Assembly: GCF_003573545.1 (NCBI RefSeq)
Contig: NZ_QWET01000001.1
Coordinates: 372,001-436,000, forward strand
Direction of reading: 5' to 3'
Source of the DNA: Mariniphaga sediminis
GTDB taxonomy: Bacteria; Bacteroidota; Bacteroidia; Bacteroidales; Prolixibacteraceae
DNA length: 64,000 nucleotides
Below the pieces are notes generated by a model, which searched no databases, was not told the origin of the DNA, and saw only the letters and a list, made by a program, of their open reading frames with translations. This document shows positions 37,101-44,536 of this stretch, one piece after another (the first letter of the stretch is position 1; every line of letters begins with the position of its first letter). Made by a program: the position numbers and the translations under genes.

Positions 37101-37485
37101 ATCAGTTTTGGGAGTATGGCCTTATTACCAATTTTTGAGACCTGTAAAAGCATGGGAAAATGCATGGACACCAGAAAACCATTCCAATGAAATGCCTCTT
37201 CTGACATTTGACACACCTGCTGCTATTAGATACAATTCTTCCTTTTATTTAATGAATACTTCATACCTTCGGTTACGAAATCTACAGTTAGGTTACAATG
37301 TACCTGATGTTTATGTTGAGAAAATTGGGTTAAAATCATTGCGGCTCTATTTCTCAGGACAGAATTTGTTCACATTACATAATATGAAATTTGGAGGAGA
37401 CCCGGAAATGACTAGTAATGATGCCTGGAATGTAAGTTATCCCCAGGTTAAAGTGTTTTCTTTAGGGATAAATGTTAAATTTTAA
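34102..37485 (+). CDS. susC: SusC/RagA TonB-linked outer membrane transporter of PUL 2
   Basis: About 1127 residues from ATG 34102 (MKFRKRKDAGG); the in-frame ATG at 34036 would add 22 residues encoded by a hairpin. Parts: signal peptide ending ...NLSYAQ, STN domain (about 47-123, LTLHFKNTPVEQVLSAIENQSEFFF), carboxypeptidase-like regulatory domain (about 139-211), plug beginning VVAIGYGTMKK with VIIDGVAGSLDLLN and SVSVLKDASSSAIYGARAANGVILITTK, and a barrel ending VKVFSLGINVKF. It is TonB-dependent and imports oligosaccharides with its SusD partner while signalling through FecR. The region around 34556-34740 is nearly the same DNA as in the first SusC gene although the flanks differ. Confidence 0.96.
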   Translation: MKFRKRKDAGGIVNRSVLKILMIMKLTTCLFLISTLGVLANLSYAQNTKLTLHFKNTPVEQVLSAIENQSEFFFLYSKKAVDVERTVDISANDETVMTILNELFRKENVHYIIKGRHIVLSARDNLWNTESLVYQQHTVSGKVTDSGGSPLPGVTVVIKGTTHGTVTNADGEYSISNFPEDAVLVFSFVGMKTQEIPVAGKASINVVMAEETVGIKEVVAIGYGTMKKVNLTGSISSVSAGELEKNPVQNPLQALQGKTPGMQIVQNSGEPGNEGYQIRIRGLNSYGSSNNPLVIIDGVAGSLDLLNPIDIESVSVLKDASSSAIYGARAANGVILITTKSGEKEPMSLTYRGNFAVHDAIMPFDFMKFDTAADFMEALNAAADNNEAVGYAAAHRKYSQAEIDQYRNNPGSNPNFDWLDYMMQSPLVMNHHLGASGGTEKARYNVSLGYYDQSGVLRGYDYNKYTGKAKFDFKINKHIEVGTNVMFGSGLREGAYLDARDTWWCTLIQRPTYEPKLSDGRWTYSAFSQEYTNKNPALSINREAAGYKDTHEYNVITSAYLRINFLKNFSWDITGAMNYDRAEVKAHQKVVPQYLYHSGEYFYNWAKFTEISLQDTWKKSVNNTVYSTLKYSILLNESHDINLIIGYNQENFKYEYLEGYRRGFSSGNLDALSAGETGEMVGTGDITDWALQSVFGRANYDYKGRYLFETSFRYDGSSRFHPDHRWGFFPSLSAGWRLSEEPFMDDISWVDNIKLRGSWGQLGNQDVGAYPYQATINIGNNYPFSGEVSQGVYYNTFNNDKISWETTEINNIGVDLSIYRGLFSVSLDVYQKNTSGIIRNMQVPSALGLSGPTINGGKMKNTGYELIVGHSKKLNEFNYQISATLSRFKNTLVDYGARHISGLYIYEEGLPYKSYYMHEFAGIFQDQEDIESSANHPYKVYPGAIKLKDQNDDGVINGDDRKVIDGAYPKFDGGLNLAFQYKNFDFSAFIYGVYGKKFYGSVLGVWPYYQFLRPVKAWENAWTPENHSNEMPLLTFDTPAAIRYNSSFYLMNTSYLRLRNLQLGYNVPDVYVEKIGLKSLRLYFSGQNLFTLHNMKFGGDPEMTSNDAWNVSYPQVKVFSLGINVKF

Positions 37486-37498
37486 AAACTATGTAATT

Positions 37499-39019
37499 AT
37501 GAAAAATATAAAATATTTTTTAATATTCTTAACTATTACTTTCTGGAGTTGTGATGATTTTCTTGACAAATATCCCCACGATGAGCTCTCGGATAATACA
37601 TTCTGGAAAAATGAGGAAGAATTGCAGATGGGTTTGACTGCTTGTTATGGTTTGATGCAAAATGAATATATTTCGTCAGCTACAGGATCAGGAGATAAGG
37701 TTTATTGGGATGGTTTAACAGACAATGCATTTGTTAGTGATTTTTGGGGACTACAGGAATTTTACTCAGGAGATCAAAATCCAACTAATGATCTCGCAGG
37801 AGGGTTATACTCAAAATGTTATAATGTTGTAGCAGCCGTAAATTCTTTTCTTTCAAAGATTGACTTAGTTGATATAGAGCAGGAAAAAAAGAATAAATAT
37901 ATAGCTGAAGCTCGTTTTATAAGGGCTTATGTTTATCATGAATTAGTGTTAAACTTTGGTGGAGTTCCCTTATTCAGTTCAGAGCCGACGATTGAGAGTG
38001 CAAGTGTAGGCAGAAGCACTAAAGAAGAGGTAATGACTTTGATCAATAATGATCTTGATTTTGCAATCGAAAATCTTCCTGATGAAAGTTATACCGGGCA
38101 TGTGGTAAAAAATTCCGCACGAGGATTAAAGGCGCGTGTATTACTATATGGCGACGATTGGTCAGGTGTTGCACAATACACTCAAGATATCATGTCTTCA
38201 GGGAAAACATCACTTTATACTAATTATAAAAATATGTTTATTAATGAGGGCCAGGGAGATGATAATACTGAGATTTTGTTTTCAATAAAATTTTTGGCAC
38301 CTGAAGAATGGCATAACATTGATTACAGGGTAGGTGGCCCATCACATATCAATGTTCTTGAAGATTTGGTTAACGATTATTTGACAATAAATGGTTTGCC
38401 AATTGATGAAGATCCTATTTATAATCCAGATTCTTTACATAAAAACAGGGACCCCAGGTTACAACAAACTATTTTCTGTGAAGAAGGAGAGCCATGGATA
38501 TATGATGTAAACAATGGCTATACCTACTATTTTACCAATAATACAACGAAATTTTCTTGTAAAAAATATATTGATGAGAGTGTGCAGGCCAGTCATGTTA
38601 CACAAAGTGACCAAGATATTGTTTTGTTACGCTATGGCGATGTGCTTTTAATGTATGCCGAAGCTAAAAATGAATTGGGGCAATTCGGACAAAATGAATG
38701 GAATCAATCAATACGTCTAATTCGTGAAAGGGCTGGATTTATTGTTAGCCAAGCCTTGGATTTTCCAGGTGGAAATCAAAGCAATTTAAGAGAGATTATA
38801 CGGCATGAGCGCAGGATTGAAATGGCTTTTGAAGGATTCAGATACTATGACTTGTTAAGGTGGGGTAATATTAAAGAAGTATGGGAAAACATTGAGGGAG
38901 AGAACCCACAGGTAAGACAATACAATGAAAATAAACCGCTTTTCCCAATACCGGAGAGTCAAATAGATTATTATAACAATAATGATATTCCTTTTGAACA
39001 AAATCCTGGGTATAACTAG
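37499..39019 (+). CDS. susD: SusD/RagB glycan-binding lipoprotein of PUL 2
   Basis: A 506-residue surface lipoprotein starting at ATG 37499, where the lipoprotein signal MKNIKYFLIFLTITFWSC (Cys18) begins; an ATG at 37472 would overlap susC and spoil the signal. SusD features: FLDKYPHDELSDNTFWKNEEELQ, IAEARFIRAYVYHELVLNFGGVPLF, VLLRYGDVLLMYAEAKNELG, LIRERAGF, IIRHERRIEMAFEGFRYYDLLRWG, FPIPESQID and the final EQNPGYN. It partners the SusC directly upstream. Followed by a strong stem-loop. Confidence 0.95.
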   Translation: MKNIKYFLIFLTITFWSCDDFLDKYPHDELSDNTFWKNEEELQMGLTACYGLMQNEYISSATGSGDKVYWDGLTDNAFVSDFWGLQEFYSGDQNPTNDLAGGLYSKCYNVVAAVNSFLSKIDLVDIEQEKKNKYIAEARFIRAYVYHELVLNFGGVPLFSSEPTIESASVGRSTKEEVMTLINNDLDFAIENLPDESYTGHVVKNSARGLKARVLLYGDDWSGVAQYTQDIMSSGKTSLYTNYKNMFINEGQGDDNTEILFSIKFLAPEEWHNIDYRVGGPSHINVLEDLVNDYLTINGLPIDEDPIYNPDSLHKNRDPRLQQTIFCEEGEPWIYDVNNGYTYYFTNNTTKFSCKKYIDESVQASHVTQSDQDIVLLRYGDVLLMYAEAKNELGQFGQNEWNQSIRLIRERAGFIVSQALDFPGGNQSNLREIIRHERRIEMAFEGFRYYDLLRWGNIKEVWENIEGENPQVRQYNENKPLFPIPESQIDYYNNNDIPFEQNPGYN

Positions 39020-39050
39020 AAAATTTAAAATTCAATTAATTCAATAATAT

Positions 39051-39080
39051 AGAGGCTGTTGTTATTACTCAACAGCCTCT
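39051..39080 (+). terminator. stem-loop after susD (PUL 2)
   Basis: A perfect 11-base inverted repeat (agaggctgttg / caacagcctct) with an eight-base loop, 31 bases after the susD stop and followed by TATTACC. Position and strength parallel the element after the first susD. Likely a partial terminator or an mRNA-stabilising end that lifts susCD above the enzyme genes. Confidence 0.7.
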
Positions 39081-39160
39081 TATTACCACTTTCTATAAAA
39101 TTTTGAATTTCCCTAATTCGTTAAGGATAGACTATCTATTTATATATCACTTATCTCAAC

Positions 39161-40240
39161 ATGAACAATTTATTCAAAAAAATTCTATTCCTTTTATTTC
39201 TTCAGATATTGAGTCTATCTCAATTGCTTGCCCAACAAAATGCTTTCGTAAAATTAAATAATCCTGATTCATGGACAATGGTTTTGATTCCTGATCCACA
39301 GGCTTATGTGAAATTTGAACGGAACCAGCCAATAATGGATATTATAACTACGTGGCTCAAAACCAATAAAGAAGAATTGAATATTGAACTGGTGCTGTGT
39401 ACAGGTGATTTGGTGGAAAGCAACAATTCAATTATCCCCGGTCCCAAATATGGGGGAGATCAAACTGCTTGGCAGCAATGGGAGGCAATTTCCCATTCAT
39501 TCAATAAACTGAATAGTGTTGTACCGTATATTCTATGTGTAGGCAATCACGATTTAGAAACTTCGAAAGGTGCCTGTAGGTACAGCCAGTTTAATTCGTG
39601 GTTTCCTCCCAATGGAAATCCTCTTACCGAAAAATTGTTGGTGGATATGTTTCCAAATCCATCAAATGTGAAAACATTGGAGAATGCTTATTACGAATTT
39701 GTTTCACCTCATGGCGTTCCCTTTCTTATCTTTTCTTTAGAATTTTTGCCTAGGAATACAATTGTAAAACAGGCCGAAAAAATTGTTCGGATGGATAAAT
39801 ATGAGAAATACAAAAGCATTGTGTTAACCCACAGTTACCTGGAGGCAGATAATAGCCGTTGCCTGAAAGAAGGTTACCGGTTGAAAGATGTAACAAATGG
39901 GGAGGATTTGTGGAAGAGGCTAATTGCCCCCTCTGAAAATATTGAAATGGTAATTTGCGGGCACAAGGCCGGAAAAACGCATAGGGAACACGTTGGTTAC
40001 CGTATTGATAGAAATGCAGGAGGAAAAGGTGTACATCAGATTTTGTTTAATGCGCAATGGGAAGGAGGTGGTCCCAATGGTAACGGGGGTGATGGATGGA
40101 TCCGGATTTTTGAGTTTTTGCCGGATAAAAAAACAGTTCTGGTGAAAACGTTCTCCCCTCTTTTTGCAATCTCTCCGGAAACCCGGGATAAAGCTTTTAG
40201 GACAGCAGACTGCGATCAATATGAATTAAAATTAAAATAG
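39161..40240 (+). CDS. secreted calcineurin-like metallophosphoesterase 1
   Basis: A 359-residue exported protein with a signal peptide (...LSLSQLLAQ). It has metallophosphoesterase motifs in order: LIPDPQAYV (replacing the usual D-x-H), VLCTGDLVESN, ILCVGNHDLE, IVLTHSYLE and MVICGHKAGKTHREH. These bind two metal ions and cleave phosphate esters. It follows susD and precedes a GH32 gene whose start is only a few bases away, so it belongs to PUL 2. A second, different phosphoesterase is encoded at 43336. The substrate (phosphorylated sugar, phospholipid or nucleotide) is unknown. Confidence 0.8.
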   Translation: MNNLFKKILFLLFLQILSLSQLLAQQNAFVKLNNPDSWTMVLIPDPQAYVKFERNQPIMDIITTWLKTNKEELNIELVLCTGDLVESNNSIIPGPKYGGDQTAWQQWEAISHSFNKLNSVVPYILCVGNHDLETSKGACRYSQFNSWFPPNGNPLTEKLLVDMFPNPSNVKTLENAYYEFVSPHGVPFLIFSLEFLPRNTIVKQAEKIVRMDKYEKYKSIVLTHSYLEADNSRCLKEGYRLKDVTNGEDLWKRLIAPSENIEMVICGHKAGKTHREHVGYRIDRNAGGKGVHQILFNAQWEGGGPNGNGGDGWIRIFEFLPDKKTVLVKTFSPLFAISPETRDKAFRTADCDQYELKLK

Positions 40241-40246
40241 TTGGCA

Positions 40247-41929
40247 ATGAACAGGAAAACCACACTTCTCATTTTAATACTGATGACCACACTATTGGCA
40301 TCGGCGCAGCAAAGATTACTCAAGAAAGAATTCTTGGTTACCAATCAGTATTTACTTTTTCCAATAGACAATGGAGCGTCAAAATCACGAATGAACCTTA
40401 GCGTTGGGAACCTCAACACGTATTTTGATATTTGTTTAGCCTCTGATTCCGGGAAAGTTGATTTCTGGGTATATCTGGACGTTGGGCGGTTTATGAAAGA
40501 AAAATTAATAATTTCGACCTCTTTGGATAATCATCTGGAAAAGGGATTCGATTTATTATTGTTTGATGATAAAATAAAGACATTAGTACCAATTTATTCA
40601 GAGAAACTCCGGCCTCAATTACATTTTTCTTGTAAAAGGGGGTGGAATAGTGATCCAAACGGGTTGGTTTACTATGATGGCGAATATCATATGTTTTATC
40701 AGCACGATCCATTTGGCTGGAAGAAGAGCCTTGCCAGTTGGGGACATGCAGTAAGCAAAGACCTTATCCATTGGGAAGAATTGCCGGTTGTACTTTTCCC
40801 CGATTCAATGGGAATGATTAAGTCCGGCTCTGCAGTTGTGGATTTTAACAATACTGCCAGCTTCCAAAACGGGAAAGAAAAGGTAATCGTTGCAGCATAT
40901 ACCGCCGGGCCTGAGTATGGCAAAGTTTCTTTAATTGACTCTATTGAAGCATCACGGCAGTGCCTTGCTTACAGTAATGATCGTGGACGTACTTTTACCA
41001 AATACAAGGGAAATCCTGTTCTTCCTCTGTCAAAGAGAAAATTATGGTTTAACTCCAGAGACCCTAAAATATTCTGGTACGAACCCGACAGCAACTGGGT
41101 AATGGTATTGTTTGAAGGGCTGGGGCATTCAATTTATACTTCCGGGAATCTTAAAGATTGGAAATACGAAAGCCATGTGAAAGAATTCTGGGAATGTCCC
41201 GAGCTTTTTGAATTACCTGTCGATGGAAATCCCGAAAATAAAAAATGGGTCATGTACAGTGCATCGGGTAACTATAAGATTGGTAATTTCGATGGAAAAC
41301 AATTTATTCCCGAAACAGATAAAATACGATATTCAATATATCGGGATATGTATGCAGGCCAGACTTTTAATGATGAACCGAATGGAAGAAGAATCCAGGT
41401 GCTTTGGGGAAAAACCATTGCAGAAGGGATGCCATTCAACCAAATGATAACTTTCCCTACTGAACTGTCGTTAAAAACACACCGGGAAGGCGTTCGGATG
41501 CATGCTAATCCGATAAAGGAAATTTCAACGCTTTATAAAAAATCATACAAATACGGTTCTTTTGTTTTTGACAAAGAACTATTGATTAATGATTTTCAAA
41601 GTAAGTTGCTTCACATAAAGCTGGATATAAAAACATTAAGCGCCATTATCTTTTCAGTAACAGTTAATGGCTATAAGTTTACCTATGACGGCAACTTTAG
41701 TAAATTGAACGATGCTTTTATTCCCTTAATTGATGCTGAAAAATTAAAACTTGAATTTATTATCGATGTAAATTCAATAGAAGTTTATATTAATGACGGC
41801 CTATATGTAATGATGATACCTTACGATTCGAGTGATAAGCAACCTGAAATTCTGTTTAGCCCTACTATTGGTAAGACTACAATCGTTGAAAATCTCGAAG
41901 TACACGAATTAGAATCAATTTGGAAATGA
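40247..41929 (+). CDS. GH32 fructosidase (levanase/invertase-like)
   Basis: A 560-residue exported enzyme with signal peptide MNRKTTLLILILMTTLLASAQQ (ATG 40247 preferred to TTG 40241). It carries the GH32 five-bladed-propeller catalytic triad: WNSDPNG with nucleophile Asp136, SRDPKIFW with Asp272 (transition-state stabiliser) and WECPELFEL with acid/base Glu316. A C-terminal beta-sandwich begins near residue 440. The usual motif is WMNDPNG, so the Asn before the nucleophile is replaced by Ser, which may change specificity. A ~100-residue beta-like segment precedes the catalytic domain. It should release fructose (or similar) for the sugar porter encoded next. Confidence 0.93.
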   Translation: MNRKTTLLILILMTTLLASAQQRLLKKEFLVTNQYLLFPIDNGASKSRMNLSVGNLNTYFDICLASDSGKVDFWVYLDVGRFMKEKLIISTSLDNHLEKGFDLLLFDDKIKTLVPIYSEKLRPQLHFSCKRGWNSDPNGLVYYDGEYHMFYQHDPFGWKKSLASWGHAVSKDLIHWEELPVVLFPDSMGMIKSGSAVVDFNNTASFQNGKEKVIVAAYTAGPEYGKVSLIDSIEASRQCLAYSNDRGRTFTKYKGNPVLPLSKRKLWFNSRDPKIFWYEPDSNWVMVLFEGLGHSIYTSGNLKDWKYESHVKEFWECPELFELPVDGNPENKKWVMYSASGNYKIGNFDGKQFIPETDKIRYSIYRDMYAGQTFNDEPNGRRIQVLWGKTIAEGMPFNQMITFPTELSLKTHREGVRMHANPIKEISTLYKKSYKYGSFVFDKELLINDFQSKLLHIKLDIKTLSAIIFSVTVNGYKFTYDGNFSKLNDAFIPLIDAEKLKLEFIIDVNSIEVYINDGLYVMMIPYDSSDKQPEILFSPTIGKTTIVENLEVHELESIWK

Positions 41930-41977
41930 TATAATGTTGATGAAAATTAACTATTCGCGCAATTAAAATTAAGTTTA

Positions 41978-43309
41978 ATGAATAAAACAATACAGGTATT
42001 CACTTGGTCTATCATTGTAGCTTTGGGTGGTTTTCTTTTTGGATTTGATACCGCAGTTATTTCCGGCGTGGAGAAATCGATACAACAATTATTTGTGCTT
42101 TCTTCATTCTGGCATGGTTTTACAATATCCTCGGCCCTGATTGGTACAATTGTTGGAGCATTGGTTGCCGGAAGGCCGGCAGATAAATACGGGAGGAAGC
42201 CAATCCTTTTTGTAATTGCTTTTCTATACACAGTTTCCGCAATAGGAAGTGCCCTTTCAAATCAGATATTCACTTTTATCGTTTATCGTTTTATCGGAGG
42301 AATTGGAGTAGGAGCCTCTTCTGTAGTCGCACCTATATATATATCTGAAATATCTCCGGCAAAAGTAAGAGGACGCATGACAGCGCTTTTTCAGTTCAAT
42401 GTTATTTTCGGGATATTAATGGCATTTATATCGAACTACATGTTACGAGAAACCGGAAATGCTCCCTGGAGATGGATGCTTGGAGTTGAAGCTGCACCGT
42501 CTGCAATCTATTTTGTACTCTTATTTTTTGTGCCTGAAAGTCCAAGATACCTTATAAAAGCAGGGAATATTGTAAAAGCAAAGTATATTTTGACTAAAAC
42601 AGAACCGGGAAATATTGATAATGAAATCAATAAAATCCAGATAAATCTGAAACAATCAGGAACTGCAAAGAAAAAGCTTTTCGCTATGCGGTACATAAAA
42701 CCAATTTCCATTGCTTTTTTTGTTGCTATGTTTAACCAGTTCTCAGGAATTAATGCTATTCTTTATTATGCTCCGCGTATGTTTGAATTAGCTGGTTTTT
42801 CTTCTGATGATTCCATGTTCCAGCCTGTAATAATAGGATTAACGAATGGCATATTTACGGTATTGGGACTTGCAATAATTGATAAATATGGAAGGAAAAA
42901 ATTGCTGATTTCTGGTTCAGTGGGAATGTCGTTAAGTCTGGGACTAATTGCTTTTATTTTCTATACTTCTGGTAACATCGGATTTGAATTATTGATATTG
43001 CTTATTGTATATATTATGTTTTTTGCTTTTTCTACAGGAGCCGTAATTTGGGTGTTAATATCAGAAATTTTTCCCAATTCAGTACGGGGAAAAGGACAAT
43101 CATTGGGAAGCTTTACGCATTGGTTTTTTGCGGCTTTAATAACTTTCTTATTTCCTGTTATCGCTGAAGACACCGGAATGGGAGTGGGGCATTCATTTGC
43201 ATTTTTTTCATTCATGATGGTGGTTCAGGTATTTGTTGTGTGGAAATATTTTCCTGAAACCAAAAGAAAAACATTAGAGGAACTTGAGATAAAATTATCA
43301 AAACAATAA
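41978..43309 (+). CDS. MFS sugar porter (XylE/GLUT-like)
   Basis: A 443-residue inner-membrane transporter with twelve predicted helices and the sugar-porter signatures: GFLFGFDTAVISGV (helix 1), GRPADKYGRKP (loop 2-3), RFIGGIGVGASSVVAPIYISEISPAKVRGRM (helix 4-5), PESPRYLI, QFSGINAILYYAPRMF (helix 7), DKYGRKKLL and the C-terminal FPETKRKTLEELE. It imports a monosaccharide, probably by proton symport. Placed right after GH32, it likely takes up fructose released in the periplasm. Confidence 0.93.
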   Translation: MNKTIQVFTWSIIVALGGFLFGFDTAVISGVEKSIQQLFVLSSFWHGFTISSALIGTIVGALVAGRPADKYGRKPILFVIAFLYTVSAIGSALSNQIFTFIVYRFIGGIGVGASSVVAPIYISEISPAKVRGRMTALFQFNVIFGILMAFISNYMLRETGNAPWRWMLGVEAAPSAIYFVLLFFVPESPRYLIKAGNIVKAKYILTKTEPGNIDNEINKIQINLKQSGTAKKKLFAMRYIKPISIAFFVAMFNQFSGINAILYYAPRMFELAGFSSDDSMFQPVIIGLTNGIFTVLGLAIIDKYGRKKLLISGSVGMSLSLGLIAFIFYTSGNIGFELLILLIVYIMFFAFSTGAVIWVLISEIFPNSVRGKGQSLGSFTHWFFAALITFLFPVIAEDTGMGVGHSFAFFSFMMVVQVFVVWKYFPETKRKTLEELEIKLSKQ

Positions 43310-43335
43310 AAATATTTTCTTAAAAATTATTAATT

Positions 43336-44250
43336 ATGAAAAGTTACAATCGAATTTTTTTATTAATTATCATTACTCTTTTTTATACTTTCCAAGTAGC
43401 ATGTGCTCAAATTCAACAAAAAACGCCAGATAAAAAAGATTCTTTCAGTTTTGTATTCATGACTGATGTTCATATTCAGCCTGAAAGACATGCTGTTGAG
43501 GGGGTTTTACAAGCCATTGACACGATTAATAAGATAGAACCTGACTTTGTTCTTACGGGTGGTGATAATGTGATGGATGCTTCTTCTCAAAGTTTGGGTC
43601 GGGCCGATAGCTTATATTCGCTGTTTACTAATACCATGAAAGTACTTAAAATGCCATGGTATAGTACTTTTGGAAATCATGAAACTTTTGGGCTTCATAA
43701 GAAAGATTTTACTTCAGAGCAACGTAAAGGGATGTACAAAAAGTACTTTGAAAAAACGTATTATACATTTGAACATAAAGGCTGGCAATTTATTGTGCTC
43801 GATGCCATTATGTATGGAGATGGAAGGGAAGACAGGTATTACGGACAGATTGATTCGGTGCAAATGGACTGGATGAAAAGCGTTTTTGATACCATCGGAA
43901 CAGAAAAACCAGTCATTGTTTCATTGCATATCCCGATACTTAGTGTTGGTGACCAGATTGAAAAAAATGGTTTTACCCCGAGGTCAGTAATAAGGAGGGG
44001 AAATGCGATGGAGTTAATCAGGCTTTTTGAGGCCCACAATGTAAAAGCCGTATTACAGGGACATTTACACATGTACGAAGATATTTCGTTTAACGGTATC
44101 CATTACATTACAGCTGGTGCTGTATGCGGCGGATGGTGGGAAGCCAGGCTTCCAGGAAAAGAAAGGGAAGAGGGTTTTTTGTTGGTTAATATCAATGGAG
44201 ATGAATTTACATCGGAATATATTGATTATGGGTGGGATGTAGAAGAATAA
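43336..44250 (+). CDS. secreted calcineurin-like metallophosphoesterase 2
   Basis: A 304-residue exported protein with a signal peptide (...FYTFQVACAQ). All canonical metallophosphoesterase motifs are present: FMTDVHIQPE (D-x-H), DFVLTGGDNVMD, WYSTFGNHETFG, IVSLHIPIL and AVLQGHLHMYED. It is unlike the first phosphoesterase in sequence. It lies between the sugar porter and the GH95 fucosidase within PUL 2. The 286-base gap after it holds no gene that I can support. Confidence 0.85.
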   Translation: MKSYNRIFLLIIITLFYTFQVACAQIQQKTPDKKDSFSFVFMTDVHIQPERHAVEGVLQAIDTINKIEPDFVLTGGDNVMDASSQSLGRADSLYSLFTNTMKVLKMPWYSTFGNHETFGLHKKDFTSEQRKGMYKKYFEKTYYTFEHKGWQFIVLDAIMYGDGREDRYYGQIDSVQMDWMKSVFDTIGTEKPVIVSLHIPILSVGDQIEKNGFTPRSVIRRGNAMELIRLFEAHNVKAVLQGHLHMYEDISFNGIHYITAGAVCGGWWEARLPGKEREEGFLLVNINGDEFTSEYIDYGWDVEE

Positions 44251-44536
44251 TCTGAATTATAAACCAAATTTTTAAAAAATATTTTTACATTATATAGATA
44301 GTGCGATTTTTCACGCTTTTGAGGCTTCTAATATATGTTAAATTAGTTTAATGCCACGGCCATTGGGGAGGACTGGTATTGTTTGCAAAGTAAATTTCCA
44401 TTGAATACCTCGGGGTTCTACCTTGGGTAATCCATTCTTATGATGCTGTGCGATAGTGATTTTAGATTCACTATAATATAAATCAACTTTCTATACATTT
44501 TTAAATATTGAAAAGCAAAAAATTGTGTGTACAACT

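Noticed and set aside
44340-44430. Possible gene remnant (reads ATAIGEDWYCLQSKFPLNTSG) before the GH95 gene
   Set aside because: Too short, with no start and no family recognised; nearby tttaatccattcttatga-like text shared with the GH2 gene is only about 16 bases and may be chance.
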